DNA of 64,000 nt from Acetobacter estunensis. GTDB taxonomy: Bacteria; Pseudomonadota; Alphaproteobacteria; Acetobacterales; Acetobacteraceae. The translations under genes and the position numbers were made by a program. A model generated the notes under the pieces. It saw nothing but the letters and a program-made list of their open reading frames with translations. It was not told the origin of the DNA and searched no databases. Below, piece after piece: positions 9,005 to 17,960 of the stretch. Location of the stretch: positions 372,001-436,000 of the forward strand of contig NZ_JAHRDV010000001.1 of NCBI RefSeq assembly GCF_019083805.1, in the 5' to 3' direction. The first letter of the stretch is position 1. The number at the start of each line of letters is the position of its first letter.

Positions 9005-9454
9005 ATGCATGCTGCGAGGTTTCTATCTGCAGCCACCGTTGTTGGCATGATGATCGCCGCAGGCACTTTGCATGCCCAGAATGTGGCTACGGCGCATAAG
9101 GACGTCCTGCTGCAAAGCGATCATTCATGGAACGGCGTGGCGTACAAACCGTATTCATCAGGGCAGCCGCAGCTGACGATGATCCGTCTGACCATTCCGG
9201 CGCATACGGCGTTGCCGTGGCATACACATCCCTGTCCCAATGCGGGCTATGTGCTGGAAGGGCAGTTGACGATCACGGATCGTGAAAGCGGTAAGCAGCA
9301 CACTTTCCACAAGGGAGAGGCGTTTGCGGAATCCGTGGATGACATTCATCGGGGCCAGTCGGGCGATACGCAGACAGTGCTGCTGCTGACCTATGCGGGG
9401 GAAGTGGGGCAACCCACTTCGGTGCCGGTAAAGGGTGAGAAGCCCGAATACTGA
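9005..9454 (+). CDS. Exported cupin-domain protein
   Basis: A small single-domain cupin of 149 residues with a clear signal peptide (about residues 1-24, ending TLHAQ). The metal-binding motif is WHTHPCPNAGYVLEGQ in the first cupin motif and DDIHRG in the second, giving the usual His/His/Glu-like and His ligands. Many such proteins are of unknown function; some bind sugars or act as small oxygenases or isomerases. It sits 61 bp after the propeller gene and 39 bp before the aldo/keto reductase, all on one strand, so a shared role in handling carbonyl compounds or sugar acids in the periplasm is an inference. Confidence 0.8.
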   Translation: MHAARFLSAATVVGMMIAAGTLHAQNVATAHKDVLLQSDHSWNGVAYKPYSSGQPQLTMIRLTIPAHTALPWHTHPCPNAGYVLEGQLTITDRESGKQHTFHKGEAFAESVDDIHRGQSGDTQTVLLLTYAGEVGQPTSVPVKGEKPEY

Positions 9455-9493
9455 CGTACTGCTCCCTGACATCGAGACCAAGGAGATCATTTC

Positions 9494-10330
9494 ATGACCA
9501 TGCCGCAGATTACGCTCAATGACGGGACGAAGATTCCAGCCATTGTATTCGGCACCTACAAGCTCAACGGCGCTTCGGGCGTGGAGGCGATGAAGGGGGC
9601 TATCGACGTCGGCTATACAGGTCTCGACAGCGCCTTCAACTATGAAAATGAGGGCGCGCTTGGCAAGGCGCTGCGTGAGAGCGGCCACAAGCGAGAGAGC
9701 ATCCGTATCGCGTCCAAGCTGCCCGGCCGTCACCACGCCTATGATGAGGCTCTGGCCACGATCGAGGAATCTCTCTACCGGACCGGCGTTGATTATTACG
9801 ATGTGTATTTCATCCACTGGCCCAATCCGAAGGTTGGGAAATATGTGGAGGCTTGGAAAGCACTGATTGAGGCGAAGAAGCGCGGATATGTGCAGTCGAT
9901 TGCGGTGTGCAATTTCCTGCCTGAGCATCTCCAACGTCTTTTGGACGAAACGGGCGTTCTCCCTTGCATCAATCAGATTGAGCTGCATCCTTATTTTCCG
10001 CAGGACGAGGCGCGTGCGTGGCACAAGCAGCATAATATCGTCACGCAATCGTGGAGCCCGCTTGGGCGCGGCAACGATATTCTCACCAATCCGGTCTTGG
10101 AAGGAATTGCCAAACGGGTGGAGCGTTCGGTGTCACAGGTGATCCTGCGTTGGCATCACCAGCTTGGGTGTGTGCCGTTGCCCAAGGCATCGAGCCGCAA
10201 ACATCAGATCGAGAATATGTCGATCTTTGATTTTGCGCTTACGGATGAGGACATGAAGGCGATTGCCACCTTGGCGCGTCCCGGTGGTCGTACGGCCAAT
10301 CAGGATCCGGCGGTGTACGAAGAGTTCTGA
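9494..10330 (+). CDS. Aldo/keto reductase (2,5-diketogluconate reductase type)
   Basis: A cytoplasmic NAD(P)H-dependent reductase of 278 residues. The catalytic tetrad is visible: Asp45 and Tyr50 (LDSAFNYENEG), Lys75 (IASKLPG) and His108 (YFIHWP). The C-terminal PLPKASSRKHQIEN block binds the cofactor phosphate. Length and order match the 2,5-diketo-D-gluconate reductase group. Acetic acid bacteria make keto-gluconates in the periplasm and reduce them inside, which would suit this enzyme, but the substrate is not proved. It is third in the operon and followed by an intrinsic terminator. Confidence 0.88.
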   Translation: MTMPQITLNDGTKIPAIVFGTYKLNGASGVEAMKGAIDVGYTGLDSAFNYENEGALGKALRESGHKRESIRIASKLPGRHHAYDEALATIEESLYRTGVDYYDVYFIHWPNPKVGKYVEAWKALIEAKKRGYVQSIAVCNFLPEHLQRLLDETGVLPCINQIELHPYFPQDEARAWHKQHNIVTQSWSPLGRGNDILTNPVLEGIAKRVERSVSQVILRWHHQLGCVPLPKASSRKHQIENMSIFDFALTDEDMKAIATLARPGGRTANQDPAVYEEF

Positions 10331-10384
10331 ATACGGGGAATGACCTGTTCTGCTCGTTTACTTTGCAGAGTGAGAGATGGCGTG

Positions 10385-10408
10385 CCGCCCCATTGGGGCG
10401 GTATTTTT
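10385..10408 (+). terminator. Rho-independent terminator after aldo/keto reductase
   Basis: A 7-bp stem CCGCCCC/GGGGCGG with loop ATT is followed by TATTTTTT. It ends the propeller-cupin-reductase operon. The minus-strand tonB gene ends 70 bp away but lacks a T run in its own direction here. Confidence 0.88.
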
Positions 10409-10476
10409 TATGAAATGAGATTGTCAGAGAACACGGACTATTCCTCTCGTTGTGGGATGCTGTGTATTCGTCCTTC

Positions 10477-11310
10477 CTACTCAACGTAGAATTCAATGGG
10501 AACGGTCAGGGTGATCGTGTCTCCCGGTACACTGTCTGGTGGTTCGGGCAGTGGTTCGGCGCGCCGAACAAGAGCCAGTGTTTCCTGATCGAGCAAGGTA
10601 TAACCGGATGGTTTTGTGAGGCGAGCGGACAGCACACGTCCCTTGCGATTCATGGTGAAGGTCAGGAGCGGGGTGCCTTCCTCCCGATGGCGTTGCGCCT
10701 CCGTTGGGTAGCGTTTGAAGCGTTCCAGCCTCGCCACGAGATCGCTCTGCCATGAAGCCGGAGCACGCGATGCGTGCGAAGAGGACGCTCCCGGTGAAGG
10801 GGACGCCTGTGTAACGGCAGGAGGAGCTTCGGTGGAAGGAGGCGCTGTGGTGCGTTCCGCTGACGCTTCTTTGAGCGGAAGTGGTTTTTCCTTATGCGAA
10901 ACGGGTTTGACGACGGTCTTTTTCACGACCTTGCGCGTCTCGGTTTTCGGCACGGGAACAGGAGGATGCGGCGTAGGAGAGGGCGGTGCTGCTATTTTAG
11001 GTGGCTCTTCCGGCGTGGGGTCCGGCTGGGCCTGTGTCTGTTTTGGGCCTTTCGGCACGTCTTGCGGAGGCGTGGGGGTAGCTGTTGGAAGAGGGGCAAG
11101 ATCGATGGCAATGGCGGCTGGGGGTGGCAGGGAGACTGCGGGTGGGGAGCGCGGAATGAGCGTGCTCAGGGCCACGCTGGCTGTTATGAAAATCACTACT
11201 GCTGTTAGCGCTGTTCCCCAGAGGCGTCGTTCCCGTTGCCGCTCGTGTTGCAGCGCCTGATGACGCCGGTCGCGGAACGAGGTGGAAGACGGGAAAACAG
11301 CGCTGCTCAT
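10477..11310 (-). CDS. tonB: TonB energy-transducing protein
   Basis: TonB links the proton motive force, harvested by ExbBD in the inner membrane, to outer-membrane receptors. The 277-residue protein has a basic N-terminus, one membrane anchor (about residues 33-52), a long Pro/Lys/Glu-rich periplasmic spacer (about 60-180) and a C-terminal TonB domain (YPTEAQRHREEGT to IEFYVE). Its ATG overlaps the exbD stop as ATGA, so exbB-exbD-tonB are translated as one operon. It faces the piuC/receptor genes, which would be its clients. Confidence 0.93.
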   Translation of the reverse strand: MSSAVFPSSTSFRDRRHQALQHERQRERRLWGTALTAVVIFITASVALSTLIPRSPPAVSLPPPAAIAIDLAPLPTATPTPPQDVPKGPKQTQAQPDPTPEEPPKIAAPPSPTPHPPVPVPKTETRKVVKKTVVKPVSHKEKPLPLKEASAERTTAPPSTEAPPAVTQASPSPGASSSHASRAPASWQSDLVARLERFKRYPTEAQRHREEGTPLLTFTMNRKGRVLSARLTKPSGYTLLDQETLALVRRAEPLPEPPDSVPGDTITLTVPIEFYVE

Positions 11311-11741
11311 TGCTCTGCTCCTTCCTCCTGCCCCTGAAGATTGACCAGCGCGACCTTGAGAAAACCGGCTGCGCGCAGTTTGTCCATCACGCCCATAAGA
11401 GTGCCGTAATCCACGGTCTTGTCAGCCCGCAGAAAGATGCGTTCGTCCTTGTTGCCCTTGCTGGCTTTCTCCATGGCGCCAGCCAGAGCGTCGGGTGCGA
11501 TATCCTCTTCGCCCAGCGCCAGACCATGATCGGCCTTGATGGTGAGAAACAGCGGGTCATCGGGTCGTGGTGTGGGTTTTTCGATGGAAGAGGGTAGATC
11601 CACCGGCACGTTCACCGTGGTCAATGGCGCGGTCACCATGAAGATGATGAGCAGCACCAGCATGACGTCGATGAAGGGGGTGACATTGATCTCGTGCGCT
11701 TCGTGCAGGTCGTCGGAACTGTGACGGATGCGAATGGCCAT
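11307..11741 (-). CDS. exbD: Biopolymer transport protein ExbD
   Basis: ExbD forms the proton-conducting stator with ExbB. From ATG 11741 it is 144 residues long with one membrane helix after a short cytoplasmic N-terminus. INVTPFIDVMLVLLIIFMV contains the protonatable Asp. The periplasmic domain has the typical FLRADKTVDYGTLMGVMDKL pattern. A longer in-frame extension to 11837 overlaps exbB and is rejected. It starts 10 bp after exbB and overlaps tonB by 4 bp. Confidence 0.94.
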   Translation of the reverse strand: MAIRIRHSSDDLHEAHEINVTPFIDVMLVLLIIFMVTAPLTTVNVPVDLPSSIEKPTPRPDDPLFLTIKADHGLALGEEDIAPDALAGAMEKASKGNKDERIFLRADKTVDYGTLMGVMDKLRAAGFLKVALVNLQGQEEGAEQ

Positions 11742-11751
11742 GGCGTGTTTC

Positions 11752-12504
11752 TCATTCCGCCGGAATGCGCTGCTCGCGCGAGGCGAAAGGAATGACCTGC
11801 GCGCGAGAGAGGGTGGGGCGGAGACGCCCGAGATCACGGGACACGAGGCGCATCACGGAGGCTGTCAGGTCGGCCACGCCTTCACGGCAGGCGGCGCATT
11901 GGCGTCCGAGGTGATTGTAGATCACCACGGCAGGAATGGCCGCGACCAGTCCAAGCGCTGTGGCCAGAAGGGCCTCGGCGATGCCGGGCGCCACAACGGC
12001 AAGGCTCGTGGCTTTGGTGGCCGCGATGCCGGTGAAGGAGGTCATGATGCCCCATACCGTGCCGAACAGGCCCACGAACGGCGCGGTTGCGCCGATGGTT
12101 GCCAGCAACCCCGTACCCCGCATGAGGCGCCGGGCTTCACTGGCTTCGATACGCTCCAGATGAAGAACGATGCGCTCCTTCAGCCCTTCGCCGTCCTCAG
12201 GAATGTCGTGTGAACGGGTGCGTTCGTCTTCGGCTGCCAGAACTAGAGTGTGTGCGACACGGCACTTGCGTGTCAGGTCCTCCGCGCCATCAAGGGAGGG
12301 CGCATCGTCCAGAAGAATGTCGGCTGCCATCAGTCTGGCGCGCAACCGTCTGAGTTCGATGGATTTCGCGATGAAGATCGTCCACGTGGCGATGCTGGCA
12401 AGAGCCAGAAGGATCATCACGGCCCGGACGACAGGCCCCGCTCCGAGGAACATGTCCCACGGAGAGAAAGTGAGAGGAACCGAAGCAGGCGTATCGACGG
12501 GCAT
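11752..12504 (-). CDS. exbB: Biopolymer transport protein ExbB
   Basis: ExbB is the pentameric inner-membrane scaffold of the Ton motor. From ATG 12504 (MPVDTPASVPLTF) it has 250 residues with three membrane segments: near residues 20-45, and the MotA/TolQ/ExbB pair including IGATAPFVGLFGTVWGIM and IAEALLATALGLVAAIPAVV. The ribosome-binding site before 12504 is weak and upstream in-frame starts exist (12558, 12585), so the N-terminus is unsure by up to 27 residues. It is first in the exbB-exbD-tonB operon, reading away from the Fur-like palindrome at 12673. Confidence 0.93.
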   Translation of the reverse strand: MPVDTPASVPLTFSPWDMFLGAGPVVRAVMILLALASIATWTIFIAKSIELRRLRARLMAADILLDDAPSLDGAEDLTRKCRVAHTLVLAAEDERTRSHDIPEDGEGLKERIVLHLERIEASEARRLMRGTGLLATIGATAPFVGLFGTVWGIMTSFTGIAATKATSLAVVAPGIAEALLATALGLVAAIPAVVIYNHLGRQCAACREGVADLTASVMRLVSRDLGRLRPTLSRAQVIPFASREQRIPAE

Positions 12505-12672
12505 GACGCAGCGGAGCCTTTCAGTGAGAACGGGTTTCCTCCTTTTCCGCCGTTGCATGGGGAAGATGAGCGGAGAAAACGCCACTGGATTACGGGTGTT
12601 CGTATGTTCGGAGTCATCATCCGTAACATCGCGAAACTTCCTGTTGGTTCTATGACGGGGCTTGGTTATGAG

Positions 12673-12693
12673 TGCAACTGATAATCGGTTGCA
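12673..12693. promoter_or_regulatory. Fur-like palindrome between exbB and piuC
   Basis: A 21-bp site with perfect 6-bp arms TGCAAC/GTTGCA around TGATAATCG lies between the divergent exbBD-tonB operon and piuC. TGATAAT resembles the core of classical Fur boxes, and both flanking units are iron genes. I infer a Fur-family operator. The regulator is not in the window. Confidence 0.55.
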
Positions 12694-12767
12694 TAATATG
12701 ACTGACGCGCCATGTGGCGGGGAGTGTGACTGGTTTTGTTGGTGGATCGACAGGACGGGAGTGTCAC

Positions 12768-13451
12768 ATGCTTATTCATGTGCCGGAGGTGCTCAACGCC
12801 GAGGAACTGGCGCGGTGCCTTCATGTATTGGAAGACATTCAATGGGTGGACGGTCGGGTTACGGCGGGAGACCAGTCAGCCAAAGCCAAAAAAAACCTCC
12901 AGGTTCCCGGAGATTCCTCGGCCGGTCAGGAATTATCCGAGCTTGTTTTGCGCGCATTGGGACGCAATCCGATTTTTAACAGTGCGGCTCTTCCGCTGCG
13001 TGTGTTTCCACCGCTTTTCAATCGTTACGATGCGGGGATGCACTTTCACGCGCATGTGGACAACGCGATCCGTCCCTTGCCGGGCACGGGATTTCGCATT
13101 CGCACGGATGTATCCTGCACGCTCTTTCTAACCGATCCGCGAGATTATGACGGAGGAGAACTGGTTGTGCAGGACACGTATGGAGCACACAGCGTCAAGC
13201 TGCCTGCGGGCGATATGGTGCTTTATCCCTCAAGCAGTCTGCATAGCGTCACGCCCGTGACGAGAGGCAGTCGCTGGGCGTCCTTCTTCTGGACGCAGTC
13301 GATGGTGCGAGACGACACAAAGCGAACGCTGCTCTACGAGTTTGACCGTTCGATCATTGCCACCCGCACAGCCTTGCCGGATGAACATCCGGGAGTGCTT
13401 GGCCTGACCTCGACCTATCATAATCTTCTTCGCCAGTGGGCGGAGTTATGA
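12768..13451 (+). CDS. piuC: PiuC/YbiX-type Fe(II)/2-oxoglutarate hydroxylase
   Basis: PKHD-type Fe(II)- and 2-oxoglutarate-dependent dioxygenase of the YbiX/PiuC family, usually encoded beside a catecholate siderophore receptor and Fur-regulated. The 227-residue length fits (family about 226). Visible ligands are HAHVD (His and Asp of the facial triad), [10 protein letters not shown] (distal His) and a downstream Arg for 2-oxoglutarate. ATG 12768 is chosen because the family starts MLIHVPEVL and GGGAG precedes it. The role in siderophore uptake is not settled. The receptor gene follows after 154 bp with its own Fur-like site. Confidence 0.93.
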   Translation: MLIHVPEVLNAEELARCLHVLEDIQWVDGRVTAGDQSAKAKKNLQVPGDSSAGQELSELVLRALGRNPIFNSAALPLRVFPPLFNRYDAGMHFHAHVDNAIRPLPGTGFRIRTDVSCTLFLTDPRDYDGGELVVQDTYGAHSVKLPAGDMVLYPSSSLHSVTPVTRGSRWASFFWTQSMVRDDTKRTLLYEFDRSIIATRTALPDEHPGVLGLTSTYHNLLRQWAEL

Positions 13452-13507
13452 GGTGATACTCAAAAGCCACAATCATGTTTTGACACAGTGCGTTCACGAC
13501 TCATTTG

Positions 13508-13528
13508 TTGCGAATCATTCTCGTTAGC
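13508..13528 (+). promoter_or_regulatory. Fur-like box upstream of the siderophore receptor
   Basis: The stretch TTGCGAATCATTCTCGTTAG at 13508 contains the classical Fur core GAATCATTC, itself a palindrome, and lies 78 bp before the receptor ATG. Iron-dependent repression of the receptor is inferred. Confidence 0.6.
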
Positions 13529-13605
13529 ATGTAGCGCAGCGTCATGTTTCGCTTCGGATGTGTAACGGCCGAAGCAGACGAAAGATTTCGTAGTAGGAGA
13601 CGGGA

Positions 13606-15891
13606 ATGAGCAGGTCTGACAGGTCGGTGGTGCGGAGCGTCCATGTGCCACTGGCCATGATTTTTGGTGTGTCGGCCGGGTTGGGGGTGCTCGGCGGCGA
13701 AGCCGAGGCGCAGGAAGCGGCTCCCAACAACTCGGAGACGGAGAGTTCTTCCATTCGTCTGCCATCGGTAAAAGTGCGTGGTACGGAAGACCCCGGTGTG
13801 GCGGCGGGCAATACCAATAGTCAGGTTCTGGGCATTTCACGTATGCCAACCTCGGTGCGCGAGACGCCGCAGGCCATTACGGTCATTCCCAAGGAAATCC
13901 TCAAGGAGCAGCGAGCCTATACGCTGGATCAGGCGCTTGCGAATGTGCCCGGGATCACGCTTTCTACGGGAGAGGGGAATGGCGGCCTGAATGGCGATCA
14001 GTTTCGTATCCGCGGTCTTCAGGCCCGACAGGATATGTACACGGATGGCCTGAAAGATTTCGGTACCTATACACGCGACATGTTCAACATGGACAGCGTG
14101 CAAGTCATCAAGGGTGCGACAGGCGAATACTTTGGCGCGGGCAATGTCGGCGGTGTGATCAACCAGAGCATGAAGCATGCTCATGCGGGTGACAGCTACA
14201 ATTACGATCAGGCTTTTGGTAGCGCGTCCCTTTTCCGGGGAGCGGGCGATATCAATTATCAGATCGATGACAACATGGCCTTGCGTGTCAACGGCATGTA
14301 CAATCGGTCCGATGTGGCGGACCGGGATCATGTGACATCAAACCGTTATGGCACGGCAGTCGATTTCGGGGTGGGTCTGCGCAGCAAGACCTCATGGCAT
14401 CTGACGTGGCAATGGCTGAACAGTGACAGCACACCGGATTACGGCGTGCCGATGATCCAGATGAGCGATGGCATCTATCGTCCCATTACCAGTCACGGTC
14501 TTGCGCGAAACACCAGCTATGTGCGCGATTTCGACCGCGACAAGTCTGACGTACATTCCCTGACATCGGCTCTAAAGTCCGAAATCACACGCTGGTTCAC
14601 GCTGACGAATGACACGCGCTGGACCAAATATGACCGTCAGTACACCGCCACAACCCCTGGTCCGTGCTCGGGAACATGCGCGTCTCAGTTTCTCGCGGGG
14701 GGCAATCCCACCTTGCCGTATGGAGCAGGGGGTGGTGCGGCCTATGACCAGCATGGATGGGGCGCTCAAAATGTCCTGATGGGGCAGTTTCGTTTCAAGA
14801 CCGGCTTTGTGCATCATGACATCAAGGCCGGTGTGGATGTGAATTATGTCAATGACGATCGTTATTACGGAAGCTGGAGCGGCCGCTCCAACACACAGAC
14901 AATCCGTGACCCATATTACCACACTTCAGGAACCAGCCTGACATTTCCCAGGTCTGGATATCGTAATGCGGATGCCACGGATGTGGGGCTGTTCTTTTCC
15001 GATCATATCCAGTTGACCAAGCAGTTGGCACTTTTTGGCGCGGCTCGATGGGATACGTTCCGAAGCAGCTATGTCGCCCAGAAAGGCGGAGACCGCGCGA
15101 CCCAGAAATCTGATCGCTGGAGCCCCTCTGGAAGTATTGTTTATACGCCGCTCGAAATGGTGTCGTTCTATTTCACTTTTGCGCGTTCGTATAAGCCGGT
15201 TGGTACGGATGTGGCTTCAATGGTCACGCTCAGTGGTAACACAGGGGAAACACCGGCAACGGGTAAGGACTTTTCTCCGCAACGCAGCGATCTCTTCGAA
15301 TTTGGCAGCAAGGCGGACTTTTTCGACAAACGTTTGGGTGCTACACTGGCATTCTTCCAAATCAATGAAAGCAATTCCCATTATTACAATGACAATGGCG
15401 ACCTGATTACGGGATTTGCCGATCAGGGCAGCGGGCGTCGCATCCGAGGCGTGGAGTTAAGCCTTACGGGAAAGATCACGAAGAACTGGGATATTTACGG
15501 ATCCTATTCCTACATGGACGGTAAGGTCACGCAAAGCACGACGTCCAATGGGAATGAAGCTCCTCAAGTGCCGCACAACAATTTCTCAGTGTGGACATCG
15601 TACGATCTCTCCAGTCGTATTCTCAATCCTGGCTGGGGGCAGCTTAAGGTTGCGGGAGGCGCGCAGTATTCATCGGGGTATTGGGCCGGACCGGATATTA
15701 CCAACACAGCCCGTATGCCCTACAATTTTTCGCTTAATGGCATGGTGGCGTGGGAGCTGAAGCACTACCGTGTGTCCTTTAATGCGAACAACATCACTGA
15801 TCACCTGAACTACGGATCGTCATTTTCGACGGGACGTGCCGTTCCGACGTCAGGTCGCACGTTCCTGGGCAATATCGGTGTTACTTTCTGA
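13606..15891 (+). CDS. TonB-dependent catecholate-type siderophore receptor
   Basis: Outer-membrane receptor of 761 residues, preceded by TAGGAGACGGGA. It has a signal peptide (about 1-36, ending AEAQ), a TonB-box-like early region, a plug domain (SVRETPQAITVIPKEIL, then FRIRGLQARQDMYTDGLKDF and VQVIKGATGEYFGAGNVGG) and a 22-strand barrel ending in GRTFLGNIGVTF with the required terminal Phe. Sequence style and the piuC neighbour resemble Fiu/PiuA receptors for catecholate siderophores. The actual ligand is not known. It should be energised by the exbB-exbD-tonB operon 1.1 kb away. A Fur-like box lies just upstream. Confidence 0.93.
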   Translation: MSRSDRSVVRSVHVPLAMIFGVSAGLGVLGGEAEAQEAAPNNSETESSSIRLPSVKVRGTEDPGVAAGNTNSQVLGISRMPTSVRETPQAITVIPKEILKEQRAYTLDQALANVPGITLSTGEGNGGLNGDQFRIRGLQARQDMYTDGLKDFGTYTRDMFNMDSVQVIKGATGEYFGAGNVGGVINQSMKHAHAGDSYNYDQAFGSASLFRGAGDINYQIDDNMALRVNGMYNRSDVADRDHVTSNRYGTAVDFGVGLRSKTSWHLTWQWLNSDSTPDYGVPMIQMSDGIYRPITSHGLARNTSYVRDFDRDKSDVHSLTSALKSEITRWFTLTNDTRWTKYDRQYTATTPGPCSGTCASQFLAGGNPTLPYGAGGGAAYDQHGWGAQNVLMGQFRFKTGFVHHDIKAGVDVNYVNDDRYYGSWSGRSNTQTIRDPYYHTSGTSLTFPRSGYRNADATDVGLFFSDHIQLTKQLALFGAARWDTFRSSYVAQKGGDRATQKSDRWSPSGSIVYTPLEMVSFYFTFARSYKPVGTDVASMVTLSGNTGETPATGKDFSPQRSDLFEFGSKADFFDKRLGATLAFFQINESNSHYYNDNGDLITGFADQGSGRRIRGVELSLTGKITKNWDIYGSYSYMDGKVTQSTTSNGNEAPQVPHNNFSVWTSYDLSSRILNPGWGQLKVAGGAQYSSGYWAGPDITNTARMPYNFSLNGMVAWELKHYRVSFNANNITDHLNYGSSFSTGRAVPTSGRTFLGNIGVTF

Positions 15892-15898
15892 TTGCTTG

Positions 15899-16564
15899 AT
15901 GCTTCAGATGAAAACTCAGGATGATGTTTCTGGCCTGTCCCTTTCGGTGGAGAGTTTTCTCGCTCTGGGACAGATCAGTTTGAATCAAGGTAATCTTGGC
16001 CAAGCATTTATTATGTTTGAGGCGGCGGCTCGCAGCGGAGATGTGCGGGCCGTCAACATGCTTGGTCGGGCATTTGCCATGGGGTGGGGCACGGTCAGAA
16101 ATCCTGTCATGGCAGCGCAATGTTTTCAGGTGGCGGCTCGGGCGGGCTATGGATGGGCGATGTTCAATCTTGCCGATCTGTACATGCAGCAATCAGCACT
16201 TGAACGAAATATCCATCGGGCGGCCGAACTTTATTTTTCTGCGGCTCGTCTTGGTGTGACCAAAGCTTTGAACATGCTGGGACTTCTGTATGAAGAAGGA
16301 CTGGAGGGCACGCCAGACACTGCGATGGCATTCAGATTGTTTCAGATGGCGGCTGAGGTAGGAGATTGCTGGGGATGTCTCAATCTTGGGCGCCTGTATC
16401 TTGAAAGAAAACAGTTCGAACAAGCGGCCTTCTGGCTCGATCACGCGATCTCCATGGGCTTTGATGATGTGTATAGAGGTGTTGCCCTGCTTGTGGGCGA
16501 GGCTTCCTGTCATGTCGCATTGAAAAAAGTATTAGAGCGGGTGCAATGTCTTCTTTGTGAATGA
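15899..16564 (+). CDS. Sel1-repeat protein
   Basis: A 221-residue alpha-solenoid made of Sel1-like repeats of about 36 residues (ARSGDVRAVNMLGRAFAMGW, ARAGYGWAMFNLADLYM, ARLGVTKALNMLGLLYEEG, AEVGDCWGCLNLGRLYLER). There is no signal peptide, so it is probably cytoplasmic. It starts 8 bp after the receptor stop (ATG 15899, with ATG 15908 as an alternative). The likely operon receptor plus Sel1 protein next to piuC resembles pseudomonad piuA/piuC loci as I recall them. A role as adaptor in iron uptake is inference only. Confidence 0.85.
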   Translation: MLQMKTQDDVSGLSLSVESFLALGQISLNQGNLGQAFIMFEAAARSGDVRAVNMLGRAFAMGWGTVRNPVMAAQCFQVAARAGYGWAMFNLADLYMQQSALERNIHRAAELYFSAARLGVTKALNMLGLLYEEGLEGTPDTAMAFRLFQMAAEVGDCWGCLNLGRLYLERKQFEQAAFWLDHAISMGFDDVYRGVALLVGEASCHVALKKVLERVQCLLCE

Positions 16565-16770
16565 ACCCAAGACCGTCTGATTTGACGACCGCCATCATCT
16601 TTCGACTGCGTTACTCTGGCTACCCAACCGGACGTTCGTGCCCATCAGCAGAGTTGCAGGAGCCCGTAAAAAGGGAGCGGTCGCTGACCCCTGTCTTTGG
16701 CCCGGTTCAAGAGTCGGCCTGCTCGCTGTGGATATGCTCAGAACGGCCTCGCAACTTGAAAACCGACGTC

Positions 16771-17775
16771 TCAAGCAGATGTCGCCACCGTGGTGCGCAG
16801 GCCAAGCCGGTCCAGCAATTGCCGGTCCCGCGTTGCGGCGGGATTGGGCGTGGTCAGCAAACGCTCACCGTAGAAAATCGAATTCGCTCCCGCCAGAAAA
16901 CACAGCGCCTGAGTCTCGTCACTCATGTTTTCGCGGCCAGCCGCCAGTCGCACATGGCTTGCGGGCATTGTCACGCGAGCGACGGCAATCATGCGCACGA
17001 AATCGAGTGGATCGACCTCTTCAGCCGAGGCAAGTGGCGTTCCTGCGACTTTCACCAACAGGTTGATGGGCACGCTTTCAGGGTGCTTGGGCATGGAAGC
17101 CAAGGCCGCAATCATTCCAGCCCGGTCCGATTCGCCTTCACCCATGCCGACGATACCGCCGCAGCAGACATTGATCCCGGCGTCACGGACATTGGCCAAT
17201 GTATCGAGGCGCTCCTGATAGGTGCGCGTCGAAATGATCTCACCGTAGAACTCGGGCGACGTGTCGATGTTGTGGTTGTAATAATCCAGCCCGGCGTCCT
17301 TCAGACGATGCGCCTGCGCGTCATCGAGCATTCCCAGAGTCACGCATGTTTCCAGTCCGAGAGTCTTTACGCCCTTGATCATGGAGCACACTGTTTCAAG
17401 GTCATGATCCTTGGGTGAGCGCCATGCCGCTCCCATGCAGAAACGTGCGGCGCCCGCCTCTTTCGCACGGCGGGCTTCCGCCACAACCTTCTCCACGGCC
17501 ATGAGCTTCTCGGCCTGCACGCGCTCTTCATGACGGGAGCTTTGCGGGCAATAGGCGCAGTCTTCGGGGCAACCGCCGGTCTTGATCGAGAGCAGGGTTG
17601 AAATCTGGATCTCGGTGGGATCGAAAAACATGCGGTGCAGTGTCTGCGCCCGGTACAGAAGCTCCGGGAAGGGAAGGTCAAGCAGAGCCTGAACATCTGC
17701 GCGCGTCCAGTCGTGGCGCAACACTGACGAGACGGGCGTGGAGGTGGCGGAGTGAATCTGGCTGCCATCGGCCAT
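16771..17775 (-). CDS. bioB: Biotin synthase
   Basis: Radical-SAM enzyme that inserts sulfur into dethiobiotin. The 334-residue protein has the 4Fe-4S motif CPEDCAYC with upstream KTGG, and [22 protein letters not shown] and RLAAGRENM blocks that bind SAM and the 2Fe-2S sulfur donor (Cys residues and the Arg of AAGRE). No other bio gene is adjacent. It is divergent from the PAS/EAL gene, with a 160-bp intergenic region between the start codons. Confidence 0.96.
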   Translation of the reverse strand: MADGSQIHSATSTPVSSVLRHDWTRADVQALLDLPFPELLYRAQTLHRMFFDPTEIQISTLLSIKTGGCPEDCAYCPQSSRHEERVQAEKLMAVEKVVAEARRAKEAGAARFCMGAAWRSPKDHDLETVCSMIKGVKTLGLETCVTLGMLDDAQAHRLKDAGLDYYNHNIDTSPEFYGEIISTRTYQERLDTLANVRDAGINVCCGGIVGMGEGESDRAGMIAALASMPKHPESVPINLLVKVAGTPLASAEEVDPLDFVRMIAVARVTMPASHVRLAAGRENMSDETQALCFLAGANSIFYGERLLTTPNPAATRDRQLLDRLGLRTTVATSA

Positions 17776-17880
17776 GTTGCGGAACCATCCTCTGATCGAA
17801 GCGCGGAGTGAAGCCTTTCCTTGGCATGGAACGACGACGCTTTACAACGCAGTTGCGATTTCGCGACGATTTTAAGTTCT

Positions 17881-17960
17881 CCTTATTCTCTTTCCCGCAC
17901 TCTGGGGCGTCGAAAGTGGAAATGTGCGGAGACCCATGGCCCCCCACAAAGAGAATAAGG
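17881..17960 (+). promoter_or_regulatory. Long-armed inverted repeat enclosing the PAS/EAL start codon
   Basis: Perfect 13-nt arms, CCTTATTCTCTTT at 17881-17893 and AAAGAGAATAAGG at 17948-17960, are separated by 54 nt. The second arm is inside codons 5-9 of the PAS/EAL gene and the loop holds its ribosome-binding site and ATG. CTGGGGC and GGCCCCCC in the loop could extend pairing. This could fold in the mRNA and limit translation initiation. Inference only. Confidence 0.45.
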
